A stretch of 64,000 nucleotides of DNA, from NCBI RefSeq assembly GCF_020740535.1, contig NZ_CP082362.1, positions 3,098,501-3,162,500 of the forward strand, written 5' to 3'. The first letter of the stretch is position 1, and every line of letters starts with the position of its first letter. The notes below the pieces were generated by a model. It did no database searches. It had not been told where the DNA came from and was given only the letters and a program-made list of their open reading frames with translations. This document shows, piece by piece, positions 36,272-45,308 of the stretch. The DNA comes from Streptomyces profundus. Lineage in GTDB: Bacteria > Actinomycetota > Actinomycetes > Streptomycetales > Streptomycetaceae. Made by a program: the position numbers and the translations under genes.

Positions 36272-36371
36272 GGGGTCTCTCTCCTGGATCTGCTGAATCT
36301 GCTGGGTCTGCTGGACCGGCTTGTCGCGCCGGACGTTTCGAAGGGGCGGGTGACAGCCCGCCCTGGGCGGG

Positions 36372-37103
36372 TCAGCCGCAGCCGCCGGCGTGCCCGGCGT
36401 CCTGCTGCGGAACCTCAAGATCGGCCCGGTCGGCGATGGCGCCGAGCCAGGACTGGTCGGACGGGTCGGAGAGCTCGGCCCCGCCGAGCACCGCCACATA
36501 GGCCCGGAACCGGTCGACGCCGAAGAACTTGTCGCGCCCGGCGACAAAGAACGGCACCCCGAAGACGCCGTCCTTGTGCCCCCTGGCCAGTCCCGCGACG
36601 CCGCGCTCGCGCAACGCCGGATCGTCGGCCGCGGTGGCCACCCGCTCCGGGTCGAGGCCCACCTCGCCGCCGATCCGGCCGATCAGCTCACGGTCGCTGA
36701 TGTTCTCGCCGCGCTCCCAGCGCGCCTGGTACACCTTGTCGGCGAACGCCCGGCCCTGGCCCGCGTCCACCGCCAGCAGGTACGCCAGGTGCGCGACCTC
36801 CCAGTGCGGGTCGCGGTCCACCGGCCAACGCATCTGCCAGCCGCGGGCCTTGGTCAGCCGGGCGGTGTCCTGGAGGATGTAGAAGTCCTTCTCCCTCGAC
36901 ATCGCCACGAACGGCAGCCGGATGCCCCGGTCGGCGAGCGTCTTCTCGGTGAGCTCGTCCGGGTTCCAGGACGGGATCCACTCGATGGTGTCGGCGATCT
37001 CCGGGTGGTTTTCCGTCAGTTCCCGGTAGGCCATCCAGGAGTAGGGGCTGCGGAACGAGAAGTACCAGCGCGGGCCCTTGCCCGGCTTGGTCGCTGCGGA
37101 CAT
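36372..37103 (-). CDS. DsbA-family / 2-hydroxychromene-2-carboxylate isomerase-like protein
   Basis: A 243-residue protein with a thioredoxin-like DsbA fold signature: an N-terminal WYFSFRSPYSWMAY segment and a late GVFGVPFFV cis-Pro region. It has no CxxC pair at the N-terminal helix, like glutathione-dependent isomerases rather than disulphide oxidases. Homologues recur in clusters that make cinnamoyl-capped peptides, where a double-bond isomerisation before ring closure has been proposed. It sits 45 nt after the ketoreductase gene, with an AGGGAGACT ribosome site. Confidence 0.85.
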   Translation of the reverse strand: MSAATKPGKGPRWYFSFRSPYSWMAYRELTENHPEIADTIEWIPSWNPDELTEKTLADRGIRLPFVAMSREKDFYILQDTARLTKARGWQMRWPVDRDPHWEVAHLAYLLAVDAGQGRAFADKVYQARWERGENISDRELIGRIGGEVGLDPERVATAADDPALRERGVAGLARGHKDGVFGVPFFVAGRDKFFGVDRFRAYVAVLGGAELSDPSDQSWLGAIADRADLEVPQQDAGHAGGCG

Positions 37104-37148
37104 CTCAGTCTCCCTGGGGTAGGGGCGGGTGGGGACGGTGCCGCGCGG

Positions 37149-37895
37149 TCACAGGCGGATGCCGCCGTCCACGTGGAAGACCGAGCCGGTGACATAGGCG
37201 GCCCGGTCGGAGGCGAGGAAGGACACCAGGTCGGCCACCTCGTCGGCGGTGCCGAGGCGGCGCAGCGCGATCTGCTTGCGGGCGTCCTTGAGGAACTTCT
37301 CGTCGACCGCCGCGGTCATGTCCGTCTCGATGAAGCCGGGGGCGACCACGTTGACGCGGATGCCGTAGCGGCCGACCTCCTGGGCCAGCGACTTGCTGAA
37401 GGCGATGATCCCGGCCTTGGACGCCGCGTAGTTGGACTGGGCGGCGTGCCCGTGCACCCCGGCGACCGAGGAGAGGTTCACGATGGTGCCGGACTTGCGC
37501 TTCATCATCTCGTAGACCACCGACCGGCTGAGGTGGTAGACCCCGTCCAGGTTGACGTCGAGGACGGAGTGCCACTGCTCGTCGGTCATCAGCAGCAGCG
37601 GGTTGTCCCGCGTGATGCCGGCCGAGGCGACGGCCAGGTCGACGGGGCCGAGCTCCCGCTCGGTGCGGGCGACCAGCTCACGCACGGCCGCGCCGTCGGC
37701 GACATCGGCGCGGACTCCGAGCGCCCGGCGGCCGAGTGCGGTCAGCTCCTTCTCCAACAGCTCGGCGGCGGAGCCGTCCGAGGCGTAGCAGAAGGCGATG
37801 TCATAGCCGTCCCTGGCGAGCCGCAGCGCCGTGGCGCGGCCGATACCCCGGGAGCCGCCGGTGATCAACGCGACCCGCTGGCTGTTTTCCGACAT
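37149..37895 (-). CDS. 3-oxoacyl-ACP reductase (FabG-like ketoreductase)
   Basis: A 248-residue short-chain dehydrogenase. Seen: NADPH-binding TGGSRGIGRAT, SAGIT, the catalytic Ser in VNLSSVAG, YAASK, and the C-terminal FHVDGGIRL. It is the only ketoreductase in the cluster, so it should reduce every beta-keto intermediate of the type II PKS. It is 17 nt downstream of the hotdog dehydratase and in the same operon. Confidence 0.95.
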   Translation of the reverse strand: MSENSQRVALITGGSRGIGRATALRLARDGYDIAFCYASDGSAAELLEKELTALGRRALGVRADVADGAAVRELVARTERELGPVDLAVASAGITRDNPLLLMTDEQWHSVLDVNLDGVYHLSRSVVYEMMKRKSGTIVNLSSVAGVHGHAAQSNYAASKAGIIAFSKSLAQEVGRYGIRVNVVAPGFIETDMTAAVDEKFLKDARKQIALRRLGTADEVADLVSFLASDRAAYVTGSVFHVDGGIRL

Positions 37896-37912
37896 GGGTT
37901 GTTTCCCTCGTT

Positions 37913-38407
37913 TCAGTCGCTTGTCGGCCGCAGCACCGCGGCCGGGCGGAAGGCCATCAGTCCCTGACCGACGGTCATCACCACCTCGTCACCGCAGCGC
38001 GCCTCGCCCTCGACCATCAGCGCCTCGTCGAACACCCGGCCCAACCGGACGTGGTGGGTGACGAGTTCGCCCGGCCACACCGGCCGCGCGTACTCCACGG
38101 CCGAGGCGCCGCCGAAGAGCATCACGGAGTCCTCGCCGGCCATCCCGCCCGTCGGCCCGGCGCCGGCGAGCAGCCCGGCGGCCTGCCCCCACGACTCCAG
38201 CAGCAGCGCGGGCGGGTAGCCCAGGTCACGGCCCTCGGGCGCGTCCGAGATGTGGGCGTACCACGGCTCGTTGAGCGACACCGCCTTGACCGCGACGATG
38301 TGCTCGCCCGGCACGAGCTCCAGGATCCGGTCCACCAGCAGCATCGGGTAGCGGTGCGGCAGCAGCCGGTGGATCTCCCGCTCGATCGGTGTCCGCGCGG
38401 CGGTCAC
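37913..38407 (-). CDS. FabZ-like hotdog dehydratase
   Basis: A 164-residue single hotdog domain. Seen: LLPHRYPMLLVDRI, typical of FabZ, an aligned His in WYAHIS and the Glu in LLLESWGQ, the usual catalytic pair. The GTG start overlaps the upstream stop (GTGA), so it is translationally coupled to the KS-like gene. It probably dehydrates beta-hydroxyacyl-ACP intermediates to give the polyene. A second hotdog gene lies at 47033-47494; the two may act separately or as a heterodimer. Confidence 0.88.
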   Translation of the reverse strand: MTAARTPIEREIHRLLPHRYPMLLVDRILELVPGEHIVAVKAVSLNEPWYAHISDAPEGRDLGYPPALLLESWGQAAGLLAGAGPTGGMAGEDSVMLFGGASAVEYARPVWPGELVTHHVRLGRVFDEALMVEGEARCGDEVVMTVGQGLMAFRPAAVLRPTSD

Positions 38408-39489
38408 CCGCTGGTTCCCATCCGCAGCAGCGCGCAGCCGAGCACGCCGTCCTGGTCCACGGCGACGACCAAGGCGGTCCCGCCGGCGGCGGCCGGATCG
38501 CGGCCGGCCTCGACCAGCACCGAGGCGAGTTGGAAGGGCACGGTCACCGCGCCCGCCTCGCCCCACGGCTGGTTCGTCGGCACCCGCCGGGTGCGCTCGT
38601 CCTTCAACAGGGCGTCCACCGCGTTCCGTTCGGCGACGCCGAGCGGACCAGCACCGGCCTGGGTCGAGACCGCCCAGACGGTGCCGGGGTCGACGCCCGC
38701 GCGGTCGAAGGTCCTGGTCAGGCACTCGGTGAGCGCCGGCTCGACATCGGTGCCGCCGTGGATGCCGGTCTCGACGGCGAGCACCTCGCAGAGCCCGCCG
38801 TCCACCTCCTCGGTCCGCTCAAGCAGCAGCACGGCGCAGCCCTCGCCGAGCGGGCCGCTCGGCTCGCCGGCCGGCCGGCCCTGGTGCTCGACCCAGGCGC
38901 GGGCGTGGGTGAGCTCCTCGGCCGCGCCGCACAGCACGGTGTCGGCGCGCCCGGCGGCGTGCAGCCGCAGGGCGTAGCGGAGCGCGAAGAGCCCGGCGGC
39001 GCGGCCACCGCCGACGGTGGCGTTGGGCCCGGTGATGCCGTGCCAGATGGCGCACTGGGCGGCGGCGCTGTTCATGATGCCGCTCGGGATCTGCGCCGCC
39101 TGGACGTAGAAGGGACGCTGCTGGACGAGGGTGTCCCTGGTCAGGTTGACCATCGTCTGCACGCTGCCCGATGTGGTGCCGAGCACCAGCGCCGTGCGGC
39201 GGCCCGTGGCGCTGACCCGGCGTCCTGGCACGGCGTCCAGCAGCTGGCGGACGCCGGCCACCGACAGCGCGCTGAGCCGGTCCATGGAGCGGGTGCCCTT
39301 GCTGCCCAGCACCTGGCGGATGTCGAAGTCCGGCACCTCGTGGGCGAGTCCGTCGCCGGGCAGCGCTTCGAGGCGGTCGGGGCGCACCGTCCCTGCGACG
39401 GCGCCGGCGGTGATCCCGGCGGTGAACGCGTCGCGTTCGACGCCGAACGGCGAGATCGCCGACCAGTCCGAGATGACGAGGCGACTCAT
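38404..39489 (-). CDS. Chain-length-factor-like ketosynthase homologue without active-site Cys
   Basis: A 361-residue thiolase-fold protein. The usual Cys region reads GPNATVGGGRAAG, with no Cys, so it should act as the non-catalytic KS-beta partner that helps set chain length. It is paralogous to 47528-48661 (shared SPFGV, KGTRSM, VLGTTxGS and GRAAG motifs). Start and stop both overlap neighbours by 4 nt. Its natural partner may be the KS at 43567-44832, although three other genes now separate them. Confidence 0.88.
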   Translation of the reverse strand: MSRLVISDWSAISPFGVERDAFTAGITAGAVAGTVRPDRLEALPGDGLAHEVPDFDIRQVLGSKGTRSMDRLSALSVAGVRQLLDAVPGRRVSATGRRTALVLGTTSGSVQTMVNLTRDTLVQQRPFYVQAAQIPSGIMNSAAAQCAIWHGITGPNATVGGGRAAGLFALRYALRLHAAGRADTVLCGAAEELTHARAWVEHQGRPAGEPSGPLGEGCAVLLLERTEEVDGGLCEVLAVETGIHGGTDVEPALTECLTRTFDRAGVDPGTVWAVSTQAGAGPLGVAERNAVDALLKDERTRRVPTNQPWGEAGAVTVPFQLASVLVEAGRDPAAAGGTALVVAVDQDGVLGCALLRMGTSG

Positions 39490-41402
39490 CTGTCGCCCTC
39501 CCGCTCGCCGCGGAGCGCGGCGGCGACCCGCTCGTCCCAGGTGACCAGGCCGCCCTCGTTGCCGTTGGTCAACTGGCCGTAGCCGTGGGTGATGTCGCCG
39601 GTGGCGGTCCGCACCAGATGGCCGTCCCTGGCCACGTAGCAGTCCACCCGGGAGGTGTACATCAGCTGCTTGAAGATGTTCTCCACGGTGAAGACGACAT
39701 ACATGTCCTCCTCGATGAGGGCCTCGTCCAGCAGGGTGAGGCTGGAGTGGGTCACCACCGGAATCCAGTTGTGCTCGTCGAGCAGGGTGCGGATGGAGAT
39801 GCCGCGCGCGTCGACGAACCGGTGCTTGGCCTCCTCCATCACCCGCAGATAGGCGGACATCTGCATCCGCTCGAAGAAGTGCACATAGGTGTAGGGGACG
39901 CGGAACTTCCAGGCGTAGGCGTTGGCGCCCTCGGTCAGCTGGTCGAGCACCGGGTCCCCGGTGTCGGTCGATCCGCCGGAGACCAGCGCGGGCCCGGTCG
40001 GCGCGGGCACGGGGGCGCCTGGCTCGGCGCCGCCGATCCGGTCGGTGACAAACGGCTCAAGCCCCTCGGGCAGCGGCAGCCAGCGGGTGAACCTGACCTC
40101 GCTCGCGTCCCGGCGCAGCACCGCCCTCGCCGTCGCGGTCACGGCCTTCTTCGGCTGCCCGTCCCGCTCGGCGGTGATGTCGACCTTGAAGGTGAGCTCG
40201 GAGGCGCCGTCCTTGGTGGCCGGCCTGACCTCGATGGACACCGTGTCGTCCACGAACAGGGCGGCGGCGAGGCGGCTCTTGATGTGCACCAGGTCGAAGC
40301 CGACGCCCTGCTCCTGGTAGAGCGCCCCGACCGGCAGGCCGCAGCGCCTGAAGTGGTCAAGGACGGCCTTCTCGACCAGGTAGTTGACGTGCTTGAAGCC
40401 GATGCCGGTGCCGATGTTGGCACCCTCGTAGCCGGGCTCGTGGGTGACCGTCGTCGTCTCGGTGAGCAGCCTCTTCACTGCGGTGCCAGTCATCGGGCAG
40501 CCTCTCTCATTGCCTTCGGGGTAGCTCGTGGTGCCCGCCGGGCGCACGCCGGTGGGCGTTTCCAGGAACGCGCGGATTCCGGCGGCGAACCGCGAAGCCT
40601 GTTCGATCATGGGGAAGTGGCCGCAGCCCTCGACCGGCAGGAAACGGCCCTGCGGCAGCGCCCGGCTCAACGCCCGGCCCTCGTCCGGCGGGGCCGCGGT
40701 GTCCCACTCCCCGGAGACGACGAGCACCGGCAGCCGCACCCGTTCGGTGCGCAGCCACGGGGTGCGCAGATAGTGCTCCAGGAACCGGGTCCAGCCGTAG
40801 GGGCCGATCTCCTCGCACACCCGCTCCGCCATGGCGCCGTGCAGCTCCGGGTTGCCCCGGCCGTCCGCGATGACGCGGATGCCCTCCGCCATGGCCTGCC
40901 GGAAGGTGTCCGCCATGCCGCTGACCGTGCCCCAGTCGAACTGGTCGGCGGAGGCGCGGTAGAAGGGGCCCGCCAGGACCACGGCGCTCAGCCCGTGGCG
41001 TTCGATCAACTCCGGCTCCTCGGAGAGGAGTTCGGTCAGCAGCAGCGCGGAGAACGAGTGGGCGACGACCACGTCGACACGCCCCGTGTCACGCGAGGTC
41101 CGCTCGATGGCCTCGCGCACCCAGCGGGTGGCCCCGCCCTCGTGGCTCCAGGCGGCGCCGCCGCCACCGCGCCAGGGCAGTTCGGCCACGGTGCGGGCGG
41201 CGTCCGCCGGCAGCGCGGGGCCGAGCCGGTCCCAGACCCGGCCGCTGTTGGCCACGCCGTGCAGCAGCAGATACCGCGGGCCGGCACCCGGCTCGTGGTC
41301 GAGGAGCACCGGGCGGTCGGCCGGGCGCACCGCCACGGGCGGGAGCGAACTCCCCGGTTCGCTCCTGGGGCCACTGAGGGTGCTGCTCGCGGCGCCCGTC
41401 AC
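39486..41402 (-). CDS. Alpha/beta-hydrolase fused to a double-hotdog thioesterase-like protein
   Basis: The frame is open through two proteins that are normally separate, about 638 residues in all. The N part (about 1-285) is an alpha/beta-hydrolase: LLLHGVANSG, nucleophile region VVAHSFSALL, late GEWDTAAP and CGHFPM. The C part (about 304-638) has two 4HBT-like hotdogs: GFKHVNYLVEKAVLDHF and YTYVHFFERMQMSAYL. There is no stop between them. An ATG at 40493 with a GAGAGAGG site could also start the hotdog part alone, so both a fusion and a free form are possible. The GTG start overlaps the upstream stop. Likely roles are acyl transfer or off-loading of the polyketide, or editing; this is inference. 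Confidence 0.8.
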   Translation of the reverse strand: MTGAASSTLSGPRSEPGSSLPPVAVRPADRPVLLDHEPGAGPRYLLLHGVANSGRVWDRLGPALPADAARTVAELPWRGGGGAAWSHEGGATRWVREAIERTSRDTGRVDVVVAHSFSALLLTELLSEEPELIERHGLSAVVLAGPFYRASADQFDWGTVSGMADTFRQAMAEGIRVIADGRGNPELHGAMAERVCEEIGPYGWTRFLEHYLRTPWLRTERVRLPVLVVSGEWDTAAPPDEGRALSRALPQGRFLPVEGCGHFPMIEQASRFAAGIRAFLETPTGVRPAGTTSYPEGNERGCPMTGTAVKRLLTETTTVTHEPGYEGANIGTGIGFKHVNYLVEKAVLDHFRRCGLPVGALYQEQGVGFDLVHIKSRLAAALFVDDTVSIEVRPATKDGASELTFKVDITAERDGQPKKAVTATARAVLRRDASEVRFTRWLPLPEGLEPFVTDRIGGAEPGAPVPAPTGPALVSGGSTDTGDPVLDQLTEGANAYAWKFRVPYTYVHFFERMQMSAYLRVMEEAKHRFVDARGISIRTLLDEHNWIPVVTHSSLTLLDEALIEEDMYVVFTVENIFKQLMYTSRVDCYVARDGHLVRTATGDITHGYGQLTNGNEGGLVTWDERVAAALRGEREGDR

Positions 41403-42379
41403 GGTGCCGCCGACCGCATCAGGACGCCGGCCGCGTCCTCGCCGGCGCCGCCGCCGGCCAGCGCCAGCACCGCGCCGTCGGGGTTCTCGCGCAGCCGGCC
41501 GGTGGCCGCCGCGCACCAGAGCACGCCGAGCGCGCCGGACGAGGCGGGCCCCGGGGGCGCGTCGAGCCTGGCCACACCGGGCAGCGGGTCGCCGTCGAGC
41601 TCGCTCTCCGGCGGGTACCAGCCGGCCAGTTCGTCCGCTTCCAGGCGCAGCGCGGCGACCACGCCGGCCACGTCCCCGGTGCGGGCGTAGCGGTCGACGA
41701 CGGCGAGCGGCGGCGCGCCGCGTTCGGCGGCCGAGGCCGCGGTCTCCAGCACCAGCGCCACGGCGCCGTCCAACCCGGGGCGGCCCGCGAGCAGTTCACG
41801 GACCACCGGGTTGTCGGGCTCGGCCCCGAGCACCAGCACCCGCTGGGCCCGGCCGCCGGCCAGCCAGGTCAGCGCCCAGCGGATGGCGTCGAGCCCCGAG
41901 GTCGGCCCGTTGCAGACCGTCAGGTTGGGGCCGCGCAGGGTGAACCGGATGGCCACCTCGGAGGCGATGACGTTGCTCGACAGGTTCGGCACCGTGATCG
42001 GGCTGACCAGCCGGGTGCTCCCCGCCTCGGCGACGGTCGTCACCACATCGCAGACGGAGTCCAGGTTGCCGTAGTTGGAGCTGGCCACCACCCCCACCGA
42101 GGTGGGTTCGGCGGTCAGCGCGGCGGCCCGGCCCTCGCCCTCGGCAAGCCCTGCGGCCCGCAGCGCGTCATGGGCGGCGACCAGGGCGAGTTGGGTGGCC
42201 CTGTCCTTGTAGCGCAGCCCCTTCTTGCCGATCCTGGCGGCCGGGTCGACCGGCGTGGCGCCGTCCGTGGGCCCGGTGTCGTCGGCCGCCGCGAGACCCG
42301 CGGGCACCAGGGCCCCTGGGAGCGCCAGCCCGACCCCTGTGACCACCGTGGCGCCGCCGCTCGGGGTCTCGTCGCTCAT
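41399..42379 (-). CDS. Ketosynthase-like protein lacking the active-site Cys (CLF-like)
   Basis: A 326-residue, shortened thiolase-fold protein. The nucleophile region reads TVCNGPTSGLDA, so Pro stands at the Cys position by my alignment. The C-terminal half is short and Ala/Gly-rich, with no recognisable catalytic His pair. It directly follows the KS at 42392-43570 (12-nt gap, GAGGAGG site), suggesting a KS/partner pair distinct from the two KS-CLF pairs that look alike. Confidence 0.8.
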   Translation of the reverse strand: MSDETPSGGATVVTGVGLALPGALVPAGLAAADDTGPTDGATPVDPAARIGKKGLRYKDRATQLALVAAHDALRAAGLAEGEGRAAALTAEPTSVGVVASSNYGNLDSVCDVVTTVAEAGSTRLVSPITVPNLSSNVIASEVAIRFTLRGPNLTVCNGPTSGLDAIRWALTWLAGGRAQRVLVLGAEPDNPVVRELLAGRPGLDGAVALVLETAASAAERGAPPLAVVDRYARTGDVAGVVAALRLEADELAGWYPPESELDGDPLPGVARLDAPPGPASSGALGVLWCAAATGRLRENPDGAVLALAGGGAGEDAAGVLMRSAAP

Positions 42380-42391
42380 AGTGCCGCCTCC

Positions 42392-43570
42392 TCAGGCTCG
42401 CAGCGCGCGTTCGCGCCGTTCGGCGTTGGTCGCCGGGGACTCCACGACGGCGACCGCGTTGACCCCGCCGAACCCGAACGCGTTGATCTGGGCCAGCGCG
42501 ACCGGTTCGGAGACCGGCGCCTCGCCGCGCACCATGCGGAACTCCCCGACCTCGTCGATCGGGTTGCGCAGCGTGGCGATCGGCACGACCTGGGAGGTGG
42601 CCATGGAGCGCAGGGCGACGATCAGGCTGTGCAGCCCCGAGGTGCCGGAGGTGTGGCCGGTCAGCGACTTGAGGCCGGTCATCAGCGGCACCTTGACGGC
42701 CGGGCCGAAGACGGCGCGCATGGCCTGGGCCTCGGTGAGGTCGTTGGCATGGGTGCCGGTGCCGTGCAGCATCACCAGGTCCATGTCGTCCGGTTCGGTG
42801 CCGGCCCGGCGGTGCGCCTCGTTCATGGCGTCGGAGATCCGTTCCAGGCTCGGCGCCGTGGGGTGCCCCGCGTCGCAGTTGATGCCGACGCCCCGCACCC
42901 AGCCCAGGACCCGGTCGTCCGGGGCGGGTTCACGCCGCAGCACCACGGCCGCCGCGCCCTCGCCGAGGATGGAGCCGGCCCGCTCGGCGTCGAACGGGCG
43001 GATGGTGTCGGGCGGTACGGACTGCACCCGGTCGGCGATCCCGAACATGCTCTCCGTGATGGAGTCGGTGCCGGCCACCACCACCGTGTCGGCGGCGCCG
43101 GCCGCCAGCAGGTCGGTGGCCATCGACAGCGCGTAGAGGGAGGCGGAGCAGGCGTTGGCGACGGTGTGGGTGTCGGTGGCGCCGAACCGCTCCCGCAGCG
43201 CGGTGCCGAAGTGCAGGTCGCCGGCGGTGAGCGGGGCCTGGTCGCGGTGCCACAGCTCGACGGAGCGCAGCTCCCGCAGCCCGGTGCCGACGAGCACGGG
43301 TACGTCGCGCAGATCCTCGGGGAGACCGGCGTCGCGCAGCGCCTGGGCGATCGCCTCGACGAGGAACTCGGTCGCCCGCAGCGGCCGGTCGGCGCCCTGC
43401 TCGCGGTCGTCCCGTTCGAAGAGGTGGCCGGCGGTGTACCACTCGGCGGTGAAGCCGCGCAGCGGGGCGCGCCCGCTGCGGCCCGCGCACAGACTCTCGA
43501 ACATCTCGTCGGCGGTGTCGCCGACGCTGGACAGCGCGCCGGCGCCGACGATCGGCCAGGATTTCGTCAT
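42392..43570 (-). CDS. Beta-ketoacyl synthase (third KS)
   Basis: A 392-residue KS with a complete triad: Cys in ANACSASLYAL (near residue 141), His in HGTGTHANDLTEA and His in LTGHTSGTSGLH. It diverges clearly from the twin KS genes and is not part of their repeat. The ATG overlaps the preceding stop (ATGA), so it is translationally coupled to the KS at 43567-44832. It may start the chain or act on a particular chain length. Confidence 0.92.
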   Translation of the reverse strand: MTKSWPIVGAGALSSVGDTADEMFESLCAGRSGRAPLRGFTAEWYTAGHLFERDDREQGADRPLRATEFLVEAIAQALRDAGLPEDLRDVPVLVGTGLRELRSVELWHRDQAPLTAGDLHFGTALRERFGATDTHTVANACSASLYALSMATDLLAAGAADTVVVAGTDSITESMFGIADRVQSVPPDTIRPFDAERAGSILGEGAAAVVLRREPAPDDRVLGWVRGVGINCDAGHPTAPSLERISDAMNEAHRRAGTEPDDMDLVMLHGTGTHANDLTEAQAMRAVFGPAVKVPLMTGLKSLTGHTSGTSGLHSLIVALRSMATSQVVPIATLRNPIDEVGEFRMVRGEAPVSEPVALAQINAFGFGGVNAVAVVESPATNAERRERALRA

Positions 43571-44832
43571 CGGGCCACCCCCGCGTCCTCGTAGCGGCTG
43601 AGCATCACCACGGCGTTGTTGCCGCCGAAGGCGAGGCCGTTGTTCTGCACGATGCGCGGGGTGGCCTCGACCGCCTCGTTGGGGACGCAGTCGATCCCGC
43701 AGTCGGGGTCGGTGGTGCGGTGGTTGATGGTGGGCGGGATGAACCCGCGGGTGATCGCCAGCACACAGCCGATCGCCGCCAACGCGCTGGCCGCGCCCAT
43801 CGTGTGCCCCAGCATCGACTTCACCGACACCGTCCGCGGCGGACTCTCCCCGTACACGTCCCGGATCGCCCGCGCCTCCGTCACGTCGTTGGCCCGAGTC
43901 CCCGTGCCATGCGCCGAGATGAAGTCCACCTCCGACGGCTTGACCCCCGCGTCCTCCAACGCCAACCGCATACAGTCCGCGACACTCTCCTGATGCGGCG
44001 CCACCGGATGGTGCGCGTCACAGTTCAACCCGTAACCCAACACCTCGGCATAGATCCGAGCCCCCCGACGCAACGCCGACTCCAGGCTCTCCAACACCAG
44101 GATCCCGGCACCCTCACCCGTCAGGATCCCGCTGCGATCCACGTCGAACGGCGCGCACACCTCCGGCGCGATCGTCCCCAACCGGTAGAAGGCGGTGAAG
44201 GTCTTGCGGCACATCGCGTCCGCGCCACCGCACAGCGCGAAGTCCACCTCACCCGCCCGGATCGCGTCGAAACCGTTGCCGATCGCGTAGTTGCCGGCCG
44301 CACACGCGGTCGGCACCGTCACCGCCTCCACATCGGCCAACTCGAACTCCCTGGCCACCGAGACGGAGACCCGGCTGGCCCGCAGCCGGGCCGCCACGGC
44401 GGGCTCCATGCTCGCCGGTCCTTCCGCCAGCTCGGCGCCCACCAGGCGCTCCAGGTCGTAGGACTCGCCGTCGGTGGTGCCCACGGAGACGAGACCGCGC
44501 TGGGCGCGCAGCGTCGCGGGGTCGAGCCCCGCGTCCTCGACGGCCATCCGGGCGGCGGCCACGGAGAACTGGCTCGCCCTGCCGAGGGAGTCGGGCGGGA
44601 GATGGCGGATCAACGGCTTCGGATCGAAGTCCGTTATCTCGCAACCCTTTGCGTGCGCGAATCCTTCGGTGTCAAATGCGGTGATGGGCTTGGCACCACT
44701 CAATCCGGCGCGCAGACCGGATGAGAATTCATCAACACCGATACCGATACTCGATATGATCCCGAGCCCGGTGATCACCACGCGTTGCGCGGCCGGGGCC
44801 TTGGGCAAGGAATCGGACGGCCGGGATTCCAT
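43567..44832 (-). CDS. Beta-ketoacyl synthase, KS-alpha twin 1
   Basis: A 421-residue KS with Cys in VPTACAAGNYAIG (near residue 177), HGTGTRANDVTEA and KSMLGHTMGAAS. The ATG at 44832 has GAGGTGG upstream; a TTG one codon earlier is less likely. A tract of about 650 bp is almost identical to the KS at 48658-49893, while the ends differ. It follows the ACP gene by 36 nt and starts a chain of overlapping genes running down to the dehydratase at 37913. Confidence 0.94.
   Translation of the reverse strand: MESRPSDSLPKAPAAQRVVITGLGIISSIGIGVDEFSSGLRAGLSGAKPITAFDTEGFAHAKGCEITDFDPKPLIRHLPPDSLGRASQFSVAAARMAVEDAGLDPATLRAQRGLVSVGTTDGESYDLERLVGAELAEGPASMEPAVAARLRASRVSVSVAREFELADVEAVTVPTACAAGNYAIGNGFDAIRAGEVDFALCGGADAMCRKTFTAFYRLGTIAPEVCAPFDVDRSGILTGEGAGILVLESLESALRRGARIYAEVLGYGLNCDAHHPVAPHQESVADCMRLALEDAGVKPSEVDFISAHGTGTRANDVTEARAIRDVYGESPPRTVSVKSMLGHTMGAASALAAIGCVLAITRGFIPPTINHRTTDPDCGIDCVPNEAVEATPRIVQNNGLAFGGNNAVVMLSRYEDAGVAR
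43705..44354. repeat. Near-identical tract shared by twin KS genes, copy 1
   Basis: This tract matches 48781-49430 at an offset of 5,076 bp with only a few differences, for example near 44189. On the plus strand C exceeds G: 28 C and 12 G in 44041-44100. The coding (minus) strand is therefore G-rich and uses many G- or T-ending codons, unlike neighbouring genes. Confidence 0.9.
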
Positions 44833-44868
44833 CAACCCACCTCTTTCCGAATCGACAGTGAGGGAGGG

Positions 44869-45120
44869 CTACTTCTTCTCGATCGCCACCTCGACGACCT
44901 TGACCACGGCGTTCAGGTTGACCATCTCCGCCAGCTCGGACTGGTCGATCACCACGTTGAACTCCCGCTCAAGGGAGGCGAGGATCTCGATCGCCCGCAG
45001 CGAGTCGGCGCCGTACTCCTCGAACAGCCCCTCGGCGGTGACCTCGTCCTCCTCCAGTTCGAGGATCTCGCAGACGATCTCCTTGATCTTCCCGAACCGC
45101 TCGTCAACTGGTGCAGTCAC
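44869..45120 (-). CDS. Acyl carrier protein (type II PKS)
   Basis: An 83-residue ACP with the phosphopantetheine site YGADSLRAIEIL and a Glu-rich body. The GTG at 45120 has a GGAGG site 7 nt upstream. It is the first gene of the ACP-KS-KS-CLF-hydrolase-CLF-DH-KR operon, with a 188-nt promoter-bearing gap before it. It likely carries the growing polyketide chain. Confidence 0.92.
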   Translation of the reverse strand: MTAPVDERFGKIKEIVCEILELEEDEVTAEGLFEEYGADSLRAIEILASLEREFNVVIDQSELAEMVNLNAVVKVVEVAIEKK

Positions 45121-45185
45121 TGGATGCCTCCGCTACTTCCGCAAGAACTTCAATGGGTGTGTATGCACCGGCCCGCAGACAACTG

Positions 45186-45199
45186 GGCACAGTGCTGCC
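45186..45199. promoter_or_regulatory. Inverted repeat GGCA-N6-TGCC upstream of ACP operon
   Basis: It reads GGCA CAGTGC TGCC, in the 188-nt gap before the ACP gene. It has the same design as sites at 50087, 52800 and 56291, making it a candidate binding site for a cluster regulator. No binding data. Confidence 0.45.
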
Positions 45200-45308
45200 A
45201 TGCTGCCCGGTAAACATCCTGAGGGCGAGTAATTTCGGGTATCAGGCAGGAAGATGCCATGGATTCGGCAGCATCGAGTCAATTCCCGTACGCGAACCCT
45301 CGGTTGCG

